Assembly (NCBI GenBank): GCA_963787045.1
Contig: CAWBBR010000003.1
Location: 62,001 to 126,000, forward strand
Direction of reading: 5' to 3'
Length of the DNA: 64,000 bases
Source: DATJGR01 sp963787045
GTDB taxonomy: Bacteria; Pseudomonadota; Gammaproteobacteria; Pseudomonadales; Azotimanducaceae
Position numbers and translations under genes: made by a program. Positions within the stretch are counted from its first letter, which is position 1; every line of letters starts with the position of its first letter. The notes beneath the pieces are model-generated. The model was not told the DNA's origin and ran no database searches. It saw only the letters and a program-made list of their open reading frames with translations. Below are positions 56,843-64,000 of this stretch, piece after piece.

Positions 56843-57382
56843 GTGATCAGCAATCTCGTCTGGATGGACCTCGAAATGACCGGCCTCGATCCGGAACACG
56901 ACGTGATCCTCGAGATGGCCACCATCGTGACCGACGGCAACCTGAACGTCATTGCGGAGGGTCCGGCGATCGCGCTCGCCCAACCCGAAGCGAAGCTCGC
57001 CGCGATGGACGCGTGGAACACGTCGCATCACACCGCGTCGGGTCTCGTGCAGCGCGTGCGGACGGAAGGCATCAGTACCATCGAGGCCGAGGCCGTGACG
57101 CTGGCGTTCATCGAGAAACACGTGGAGAAAGGTCAGGCGCCGCTGTGCGGCAACACGATCTGGCAGGACCGGCGTTTCCTGACGCGCTACATGCCGACGC
57201 TGGAGGGCTTCCTGCACTACCGGATGATCGACGTCAGCACCATCAAAGAGCTGGCGCGGCGATGGGCGCCGGAGGTGCTCGGCGGATTTTCGAAGCAGAG
57301 CCAGCATCAGGCGCTCGCCGACATCCGCGAGTCGATCGCCGAACTCGCTTACTACCGGTCGCACCTGTTCAAGCTGCCGTAA
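56843..57382 (+). CDS. orn: Oligoribonuclease
   Basis: Orn degrades two- to five-nucleotide RNAs, including pGpG from cyclic di-GMP turnover. The 179-residue DEDDh exonuclease starts at GTG 56843 with ISNLVWMDLEMTGLDPEHDVILEMATIVTD. It continues with MDAWNTSHHTASGL, LCGNTIWQDRRFLTRYMP, MIDVSTIKELARRW and HQALADIRESIAELAYYRSH, which supply the DEDDh residues. The pGpG role may connect it with the FimX-like protein upstream, but that is only inference. It overlaps queG by 14 bases at the 3' end. Confidence 0.96.
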   Translation: MISNLVWMDLEMTGLDPEHDVILEMATIVTDGNLNVIAEGPAIALAQPEAKLAAMDAWNTSHHTASGLVQRVRTEGISTIEAEAVTLAFIEKHVEKGQAPLCGNTIWQDRRFLTRYMPTLEGFLHYRMIDVSTIKELARRWAPEVLGGFSKQSQHQALADIRESIAELAYYRSHLFKLP

Positions 57383-58436
57383 TCCGGGCCGATTCGAGCT
57401 GGCGTTCGAGCGCCCAGTCGATGTGTTCCGCGAGCAGCGGCGACGCATCGAGACGGCGCTGCCGCAGGGACGCGACGATGCGCGGATCCGCCGGCGCGTT
57501 GCCGAGCGCGACCGTTACGTTGCGCTGCCACTGTTCGTAGTTGATCCGCCGTAACGCGCTGCCTTCGGTACGCGCGAGAAATTCCGCCTCCGACCAGCCG
57601 AACAGATCGAGCAGCGGGGTGCGGTCGAGCGCGTGGCGCGGCAGGAAGTCCGCTTCGGCGCTGGCCTGCGCGAATCGATTCCACGGACACACGAGCTGGC
57701 AATCGTCGCAACCGAAGATCCGGTTGCCGATCGCCGCCCGCAATTCGAGCGGAATGGCGCCTTTGTGCTCGATCGTCAGATAAGAGATGCAGCGGCGCGC
57801 GTCGAGCTGTCGCGGGCCGGTGATCGCCGCCGTCGGGCAGACGCTCATGCACGCGCTGCAGCGGCCGCAGTGATCGTCTGCCGCCGGCGCGTCGATCGGC
57901 AGCGGCAGATCGGTGAGCACTTCGCCGAGGAAGAACCACGATCCGGCCGAGCGATTCAGCAGCAGCGTGTGTTTGCCGATCCAACCGAGCCCGGCTTTCT
58001 CCGCCAGGGCTTTCTCGAGAATCGGCGCGCTGTCGGTATACGCGCGCACGTGGGTATCGCCGCTGCGTTCGTTGATGCGCCGCGCGAGCGCGCGCAAGCG
58101 ACCGCGCACGACCTTGTGATAGTCGCGACCCAACGCGTAGCGCGACACGTAGCCGAGGTCGGGCCGTTCCAGCACCTGCAGCGGTTGCGTGTCGGGTGGC
58201 TGATAGTCCATCCGCGCGACGATGGCGCGACAGCTGCCCGTTACGAGCCGCGACGGATCGAAGCGGAGCTCCAGGCGGCGCTCGAGATATTTCATCTCGC
58301 CGTGTCGTCCGTCGGCGAGCCATCGCTCGAATCGCTCGCGATAGACCGCCACGTCGAGATCGGTGATCGCGATCTGCTGGAAGCCGAGTTCTCGGCCCCA
58401 TTGCTTGATGTCGTTTGCGAATGCCTCGAGCGTCAA
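57369..58436 (-). CDS. queG: Epoxyqueuosine reductase
   Basis: QueG reduces epoxyqueuosine to queuosine in tRNA, using a cobalamin cofactor and two 4Fe-4S clusters. The 355-residue protein has the cluster motifs CGRCSACMSVCPTAAITGP and CDDCQLVCPWNRFA. Other landmarks are YSRYALG-like VSRYALGRDYHKVVRGRL, DSAPILEKALAEKAGLGWIGKHTLLL and GSWFFLGEVLTDLPLP. The start is a TTG at 58436 (TLEAFANDIKQWGRELGFQQ). It is divergent from nnr, as also in Pseudomonas. Confidence 0.95.
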   Translation of the reverse strand: MTLEAFANDIKQWGRELGFQQIAITDLDVAVYRERFERWLADGRHGEMKYLERRLELRFDPSRLVTGSCRAIVARMDYQPPDTQPLQVLERPDLGYVSRYALGRDYHKVVRGRLRALARRINERSGDTHVRAYTDSAPILEKALAEKAGLGWIGKHTLLLNRSAGSWFFLGEVLTDLPLPIDAPAADDHCGRCSACMSVCPTAAITGPRQLDARRCISYLTIEHKGAIPLELRAAIGNRIFGCDDCQLVCPWNRFAQASAEADFLPRHALDRTPLLDLFGWSEAEFLARTEGSALRRINYEQWQRNVTVALGNAPADPRIVASLRQRRLDASPLLAEHIDWALERQLESARITAA

Positions 58437-58470
58437 CGGAAGTGCAACCGGTATGGCGCGTTGCCGGCAC

Positions 58471-58476
58471 TATAAT
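58471..58476 (+). promoter_or_regulatory. Consensus -10 box upstream of nnr
   Basis: A perfect TATAAT lies in the 78-bp divergent gap between queG and nnr, 38 bases before the nnr start. I see no good -35 hexamer 16-18 bases upstream. It could serve the nnr-tsaE-amiC-mutL-miaA run. Confidence 0.4.
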
Positions 58477-58514
58477 GCCGCGGCGTTCCTTCGTTCGATC
58501 CGTTCAGGTGAGCC

Positions 58515-60035
58515 GTGTCTCTCGACCGTTTTTCAGGCGCCGCGTTCGACCGGTTGTTCACGGCCGCGCAATCGCGCGCGCTCGACCGGCTCGCGATCGA
58601 GCGCCACGGCATTCCCGGCATCGTGTTGATGAAGCGGGCCGGCCGCGCCGCATGGACAACGCTGCAGCAACGCTGGCCGGGTACCGATTCGATCAGCGTG
58701 GTGTGCGGTCGCGGCAACAATGCCGGCGACGGCTACATCGTTGCCGGGATGCGCGCGTTCGAGCGGCACCGCGGTGCAGCTGATCCAGCTCGGCAGCGCC
58801 ACCGCGTTGACCGGCGACGCCGCGCTCGCACGCGACTGGGCGGTCGCGCTCGGCGTCGCGATCGTCGAAGTGTCGGGTGAAGCGCCGGCGTTCGAAATCG
58901 AAGGGGCGGTGATCGTCGATGCGTTGATCGGCACCGGCGCGAGCGGCGACGTACGTCCCGGGTTCGCGCGCGCGATCGACCAGATCAATGCAGCGGCGAA
59001 GCCGGTGTTGTCGCTCGACATTCCGTCGGGTCTTTGCGCCGACACCGGCCGCGTGCTCGGCAGCGCGGTGCGCGCCGACGTTACCGCCACGTTCATCGGA
59101 GTGAAGCGCGGGCTGGTGACCGGCAGCGGACCGGACCACACCGGCGACATCGTGCTCGACACGTTGGGCGTGCCGGACGACTGTCACCGCGACGTCGGCG
59201 GCATCGCGGCGCTGCAATGGAGTGCGCAGCGACATCTGATCCCGCATCGGGCGGCGACCGCATACAAACACCAGTCGGGCCACGCGCTGATCGTCGGCGG
59301 CGACAGCGGCATGGGCGGCGCCGTTGCAATGGCCGCCGAAGCGGCGCTGCGCGTCGGCGCCGGACTCGTCAGCGTCGTGACGCGACCGGAACACGTGGGT
59401 GCGGTGCTGACGCGGCGACCGGAGATCATGGCGAAGGGCGTCGACGATGCGCAGTCGCTGGACGCGCTGGTCGATCGCGCGACCGTCATTGCGATCGGCC
59501 CCGGACTCGGTCGCAGCGAATGGGGACGCGCATTGCTCGAACGCGTATTGCGCGCCGGCAAACCGCTGGTGATCGACGCCGACGGTCTCCACCTGCTCGC
59601 GCAACAGTCGAGCGGACGCCGCACCGCCGATGGTGTTGACGCCGCACGTGGCGGAAGCCGCCGCATTGCTGGGAACGACGGTTGCCGACGTCCAACGGGA
59701 CCGCTTTGCCGCGGCGGCCGCGCTCGCCGCGCGCTCGGCGAACGGCGCGGTGATTCTGAAAGGCGCGGGTTCGGTCGTCGCTGGAAATGATCGCGTCGGC
59801 GTTTGTCTGCATGGCAATCCCGGTATGGCCGACTGCCGGGATGGGCGACGTGCTGACCGGTGTGGTCGCCGGCTTGCTCGCGCAAGGCCTCGGCGCGACC
59901 GATGCAGCAGCGGCCGGTGCGTGTCTGCACAGCTTCGCGGCCGACCGGGTCGCCGATCGTCACGGACGCATCGGGCTGCTCGCGACCGATCTGATGAGCG
60001 AACTACGCGCGATCCTCAATGAACGTACGAACTGA
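58515..60035 (+). CDS. nnr: Bifunctional NAD(P)H-hydrate epimerase/dehydratase, three frame breaks
   Basis: Nnr repairs hydrated NAD(P)H. The N-terminal YjeF epimerase domain runs from GTG 58515: LFTAAQSRALDRLAIERHGIPG and VVCGRGNNAGDGYIVAGM. The frame shifts near 58751 and continues VDALIGTGASGDVRPGFA, SLDIPSGLCADTGRVLG and ADVTATFIGVKRGLVTG. The C-terminal dehydratase domain has ALIVGGDSGMGGAVAMAAEAALRVGAG and VIAIGPGLGRSEWG. Breaks near 59626 and 59829 precede MVLTPHVAEAAALLG and then TAGMGDVLTGVVAGLLAQGL. All expected blocks are present and ordered. Single-base errors are the likely cause, since the flanking genes are clean. Confidence 0.9.
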
Positions 60036-60468
60036 GTTCGTCGCCGGCGAGGCGGCGATGCTGGAATACGGCATTGCGATGTCGAAGCGTATGACGCGCG
60101 ACGAGCTGGTCTTTCTCGAAGGCGAACTCGGCGCGGGCAAGACGACACTGGCGCGCGGCATTCTGCGCGGGTTGGGATTTTCCGGGCACGTGAAGAGTCC
60201 GACGTACACGCTGGTGGAACCGTATGAGTTCGCGTCGCAGCGCGTGTATCACTTTGACTTTTATAGAATCAGAGATGCCGAAGAGCTAGAGTACATCGGG
60301 CTCGACGATCTGCTTGGCGAACGCGCGATCAAGCTCGTCGAATGGCCGGAGAAGGCGCTCGGTCGGCTGCCGCGGCCGGACAGGGTCGTCAGGATACGAG
60401 TGGAGAACGACGGCAGAGTCATCGAACAGACGTTCGACGATCGCGCGGCGACTGGAAACCGTGGATGA
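60019..60468 (+). CDS. tsaE: tRNA t6A biosynthesis ATPase TsaE
   Basis: TsaE (YjeE) is the small ATPase that works with TsaB, TsaC and TsaD in making t6A37 on tRNAs. The 149-residue protein has the P-loop LEGELGAGKTTLARGILRGLG, then VKSPTYTLVEPYE, VYHFDFYRIRDAEELEYIGLDDLLG and LVEWPEKA. ATG 60019 overlaps the end of nnr by 17 bases. Its stop overlaps the amiC start in ATGA. Confidence 0.96.
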   Translation: MNVRTEFVAGEAAMLEYGIAMSKRMTRDELVFLEGELGAGKTTLARGILRGLGFSGHVKSPTYTLVEPYEFASQRVYHFDFYRIRDAEELEYIGLDDLLGERAIKLVEWPEKALGRLPRPDRVVRIRVENDGRVIEQTFDDRAATGNRG

Positions 60469-61748
60469 AGGTTCTGCTCCGACATGTCGCTGATGGTCTC
60501 GCGCTGTGCCTCGCATTGCTGATTGCGTCCCCGGCGTTCGCGGCGACCATCGATGCCGTGGCGGTGCAACCCGACAGCGGCAATACGCGCGTGATCTTCG
60601 ATGTGTCGGTGCGCGTTCCATTCCAGGTGTTCACGCTCGAGAATCCGCACCGCGTGGTCGTCGATCTGGACGACTCGCGTCCGCGTAGCGGCGTCAACGT
60701 CGGCGATACGCCGGTGAGCGGCAACGACGTTACCGGCATCCGCGGCGGGCCGCGCGACAAATCGGGCTACCGCATCGTCATCGACGTGGCCGATCGGCTG
60801 CAGCCGAACGCGTACATGATTGCGTCGCCGACGTCCGGCGGCGACCGGTTGATCGTCGAACTGCGGGGAGGCGGTGCATCGCCCGCCGCCGGTCGACCCG
60901 CTCCGCCCAAAGCAGTTCCGCTGTCGGCACCGCCGGTTGCCGCAACGCCTGCAACGACGAAAAACAAAGGGCGCAGCGAAGCGAGCACGGCCGAAGGTCC
61001 TCTTCGCGACTTCATCGTCGCGATCGACGCCGGTCACGGCGGACAGGACCCCGGCGCGATCGGCGTCGGCAAAGTGCAGGAAAAGCGCATTGCGTTGGCG
61101 ATCGCGAAGGAACTGGAGCGACTGTTCAACAGCGCGTCCGGATATCGCGGCGCGTTGACGCGCAAAGGCGATTACTACCTCACGTTGCGACAACGCACGA
61201 CGGTTGCGCGCAATCAGCGCGCCGATCTGTTCGTGTCGATTCATGCAGATGCGTTCTCCGGACCCGATGCGCGCGGCGCCTCGGTGTACACGTTGTCGGC
61301 GAAAGGGGCGACCAGCGAAACCGCGCGCTGGCTCGCCGAAAAGGAAAACGCGTCGGATCTGATCGGCGGCGCCGGTGACGTCAGCCTCGACGATAAGGAC
61401 GCCCTGCTCGCACACGTGTTGCTCGATCTGTCGATGGACGGCAATCGTTCCGCCAGCATCGAAGCGGGATCGGCGGTGCTCGAAGCCCTGAACGACTTCA
61501 CCCGGCTGCATCGGGATCACGTCGAGCAGGCCGGTTTCGTCGTGCTGAAGTCGCCCGATATTCCGTCGATGCTGGTCGAGACCGGCTATCTGTCGAATGC
61601 GAGCGAGGCGCGCAGCCTGTCGCAGGTCGCATATCAGCGGAAAGTCGCACAGGCGATTTTCAAAGGCGTCACGGCATACGCGCAGCGACATGCGCCGCCG
61701 GGCACCACGCTCGCCTGGCGACAGCAGAAGCGGAGTCCGCCGAGTTGA
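60465..61748 (+). CDS. amiC: N-acetylmuramoyl-L-alanine amidase with AMIN domain
   Basis: This periplasmic zinc amidase splits septal peptidoglycan during cell separation. The 427-residue protein has a signal peptide (LALCLALLIASPAFAA), an AMIN domain (about 30-135; VFTLENPHRVVVDLDD, YRIVIDVADRLQPN), a Pro/Ala-rich linker and an Amidase_3 domain (about 185-410). Zinc and catalytic residues lie in VAIDAGHGGQDPGAIG, RADLFVSIHADAF and PSMLVETGYLSN. No LysM domain follows, so it is closer to AmiC/AmiA in layout than to AmiB. The name is chosen on that basis. It overlaps tsaE and mutL by four bases each. Confidence 0.92.
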   Translation: MKVLLRHVADGLALCLALLIASPAFAATIDAVAVQPDSGNTRVIFDVSVRVPFQVFTLENPHRVVVDLDDSRPRSGVNVGDTPVSGNDVTGIRGGPRDKSGYRIVIDVADRLQPNAYMIASPTSGGDRLIVELRGGGASPAAGRPAPPKAVPLSAPPVAATPATTKNKGRSEASTAEGPLRDFIVAIDAGHGGQDPGAIGVGKVQEKRIALAIAKELERLFNSASGYRGALTRKGDYYLTLRQRTTVARNQRADLFVSIHADAFSGPDARGASVYTLSAKGATSETARWLAEKENASDLIGGAGDVSLDDKDALLAHVLLDLSMDGNRSASIEAGSAVLEALNDFTRLHRDHVEQAGFVVLKSPDIPSMLVETGYLSNASEARSLSQVAYQRKVAQAIFKGVTAYAQRHAPPGTTLAWRQQKRSPPS

Positions 61749-63521
61749 GCGATCGTATCAAGAGACTCTCGTCGTTCGTCGCCAACCAGATCGCGGCCGG
61801 TGAGGTCGTCGAACGGCCCGCGTCGATCGTCAAGGAACTGATCGAGAACAGCCTCGACGCGCAGGCACGCCGGATCGTGCTGACGATCGAACAAGGCGGC
61901 GTCAAACGCGTGCGCGTGTCCGACGACGGCGTCGGTATTCACGCCGACGATCTGCAGTTGGCAGTGTGTCCGCACGCAACCAGCAAGATCGATGCGGCCG
62001 ACGACCTCGAAGGCGTGGCGACGCTCGGTTTCAGAGGGGAAGCCCTCGCGAGCATCGCGTCAGTCGCGAAGCTGTCGATCAGCACGCGAACGGCAGCCGC
62101 CGAAAACGGCTCGCGCATCGATGTGGACGATGGCGCTGAAGCACGCGTCGGCCCTGCGGCCCATCCGCGCGGCACCACGGTCGACGTCAGCGACCTGTTC
62201 TACAACACGCCGGCGCGGCGCAAATTCCTGAAGAGCGAGCGTACCGAGCTCGCGCATCTGAACGACATCGTGACCCGTCTCGCACTCGCGCGACTCGACG
62301 TCGAATTCGAAACCCGCAATGGCAGCGCCATCCAGCACCTCGCACCGAGCGAGGCGGACGGTCTGCGTCGCGTCGCGCAACTGCTCGGCGCCGGATTCGC
62401 GGCGGCGAGTGTGGCCATCGACGAAGAGCGCGACGGTTTGCGCTTGCGTGGTTGGGTCGGTCTGCCGACCCATTCGCGCGCGCAGGCGGATCAGCAGTAC
62501 TTCTTCGTCAACGGCCGTTCGGTGAAAGATCGCATCGTCGCCTATGCAGTAAGGCAGGCGTATCGCGACGTGCTGTTCCACGGTCGCCATCCGGTGTTCG
62601 TGTTGTACCTCGAACTCGATCCGCGCCAGGTCGACGTCAACGTGCATCCGACCAAGTACGAAGTGCGCTTCCGCGACGCGCGCAACGTTCGCGACTTCGT
62701 GTTCGGTTCGCTCAATCATGCGTTGCGCAGCGTTCGCCCTGCCGGCGCGCCGTCGGAAGCCGTGCACCAGCACGAGCGCGTTCACTCGCAGTTTCCACGA
62801 GCGCGATGCGGAACACCTTACCCACGCGATGCCGTCGCTGCAGCAGTTGATGGCGTTGTCGTCGTCCGCCGATGCGCACGCGCTTCCGGTGCGCGACGAG
62901 GATCCGACGCCGTATGAAACCGGCGAGCGGGTGATTCCACCCCTTGGTTATGCCGTTGGTCAGCTGCACGAGATCTTCATTCTGGCGGAAAACGCGGAAG
63001 GCCTCGTCATCGTCGACATGCACGCGGCGCACGAGCGGATCACTTACGAGAAGATGAAGGCGGCGCGCGCGCAGTCTCAGGGCATTCAGCAGCAAAGGCT
63101 GCTGGTGCCACTCACCATGAACGTGAGTCCGGCCGAGGCCGAGGTTGCCGCGCAGAACCGGGAAGGACTCGCCGCGTTGGGGCTCGACATAGATCGCAGC
63201 GGCCCCGCGAGCCTCATCGTGCGCGGCATCCCCGCGCTGTTGGCGAGTTCCGACGCCGAGAACCTGGTCGCCGACGTGCTTGCGGATCTCGGCGCCGACG
63301 GCTCGTCCGACCGATTGCGGCACTACGAAGACGACCTGCTGGCGACGATGGCGTGCCACGGCTCGATTCGAGCGCATCGCAAACTCACCATTGCGGAAAT
63401 GAACGCACTGCTGCGCGAGATGGAGACCACCGAGAACGCGGGCCAGTGCAATCACGGACGGCCGACGTTCGTGGTGGAAAACCTGCGCGACCTCGATCAG
63501 CGGTTTCTGCGCGGTAGATAG
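61745..63521 (+). CDS. mutL: DNA mismatch repair protein MutL, one frame break in the linker
   Basis: MutL couples mismatch recognition to strand incision. From TTG 61745 the GHKL ATPase is complete: IAAGEVVERPASIVKELIENSLDA, VSDDGVGIHADDLQLAV, HATSKI and GFRGEALASIASVA. The transducer domain ends with DVNVHPTKYEVRF and FVFGSLNHAL. In the linker, between about 62730 and 62815, the frame shifts. The C-terminal dimerisation domain continues with GYAVGQLHEIFILAE, DMHAAHERITYEKMK and ATMACHGSIRAHRKL to 63521. DMHAAHERITYE fits the DxHA-X2-E-X4-E endonuclease motif of MutL proteins that nick without MutH. No mutH is present in the window. Confidence 0.92.
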
Positions 63522-63536
63522 CCGCGGGTTACGCGC

Positions 63537-64000
63537 GTGACGCACCCCGACGACCTCATCGTCACACTGATGGGACCGACCGCATCGGGTAAGACCGATC
63601 TGGCGATACGCCTCGCCGACGCGTTGCCGGTCGAGATCATCAGCGTCGACTCTGCGATGGTTTACCGCGAGATGAACATCGGTACGGCGAAGCCGACGGC
63701 GGCAGTGCTCGAACGGTATCCGCATCGACTCATCGATCTGAAAGATCCGTCGGAGTCGTACTCGGTCGGAGAGTTCGTTGCCGATGCCCGCGCGTGCGTG
63801 GCGGCGGCGTTGAAGGCAGGACGCCTGCCGCTGCTCGTCGGCGGCACGATGTTGTACTTCAAGGCGTTCAAAGGCGGCATCGCCGAGTTACCGGAAACGT
63901 CGAGCGAGATCCGCGCCGAATTCGAGCAGCGCGCCCAACGCGAAGGTCTGGCCGCGCTGCACGAGGAACTGCAGCGCATCGATCCGGTGGCGGCCGCCGG
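63537..64000 (+). CDS. miaA: tRNA dimethylallyltransferase (3' end cut by window edge)
   Basis: MiaA adds an isopentenyl group to A37 of UNN-reading tRNAs. From GTG 63537 the frame reads LIVTLMGPTASGKTDLAIRLADAL (P-loop), VEIISVDSAMVYREMNIGTAKPTA, YPHRLIDLKDPSESYSVGEF and LPLLVGGTMLYFKAFKGG, then leaves the window after about 154 residues. Roughly half of the usual 300-residue protein is present. mutL-miaA, normally followed by hfq, is the standard gammaproteobacterial order. Confidence 0.95.
   Translation, partial: MTHPDDLIVTLMGPTASGKTDLAIRLADALPVEIISVDSAMVYREMNIGTAKPTAAVLERYPHRLIDLKDPSESYSVGEFVADARACVAAALKAGRLPLLVGGTMLYFKAFKGGIAELPETSSEIRAEFEQRAQREGLAALHEELQRIDPVAAA

Overview
The window is dense, GC-rich chromosomal DNA of a gammaproteobacterium. 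I see no phage, insertion sequence, CRISPR array, rRNA or tRNA. Gene content and order resemble Pseudomonas and Xanthomonas-type genomes: the EF-P set (efp, epmA, epmB), FabV, a FimX-like protein, and the runs glnE-ilvE-waaF-waaC-waaG-waaP and orn-queG-nnr-tsaE-amiC-mutL-miaA. A Nevskiales/Steroidobacter-like lineage is my best guess, by inference only. || Layout. 1-5 kb: peptidoglycan enzymes (LdtD-like, MepK-like), an ankyrin protein, an AraC regulator, an APH(6)-type kinase and an NRDE protein. 5-7.2 kb: lgt-thyA-folA. 7.2-13.7 kb: an unrecognised gene, an NAD-kinase-like protein, fabV, a DUF3616 protein, a membrane class III cyclase, hemE and a VanZ-like protein. 13.7-17.9 kb: amino-acid genes on the minus strand (ilvD, argA-type NAGS, argE). 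18-23.6 kb: a GspE/PilB ATPase, glnE and ilvE. || 23.6-33.1 kb is an LPS inner-core operon in which every start overlaps the preceding stop: waaF, waaC, a fused double WaaG glycosyltransferase, waaP, a double kinase, a carbamoyltransferase and a glycosyltransferase. Related envelope genes follow to 40.4 kb: an LpxL-type acyltransferase, hldE, an oxidoreductase pair, waaA and tolC. || 40.5-46 kb: DUF1249, cpdA, parE, parC. 46-52.4 kb: an Smp-like membrane protein, serB, a FimX-like degenerate GGDEF/EAL protein and a large neighbour with a possible PilZ-like region. 52.5-64 kb: epmB divergent from efp-epmA, psd, rhodanese, orn, queG, then nnr-tsaE-amiC-mutL-miaA, the last cut by the window edge. 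|| Two features run through the window. First, at least 11 otherwise conserved genes carry single-base frame breaks, with very dense clusters in ilvD (about 11) and the GspE/PilB gene (about 8). Conserved protein sequence continues across every break, which points to sequence or assembly error rather than decay. Second, eight of the ten convergent gene pairs overlap at their 3' ends. The strongest candidate novelty is the 769-residue tandem WaaG fusion, whose second half has lost the conserved lysine pair of the nucleotide-sugar site.
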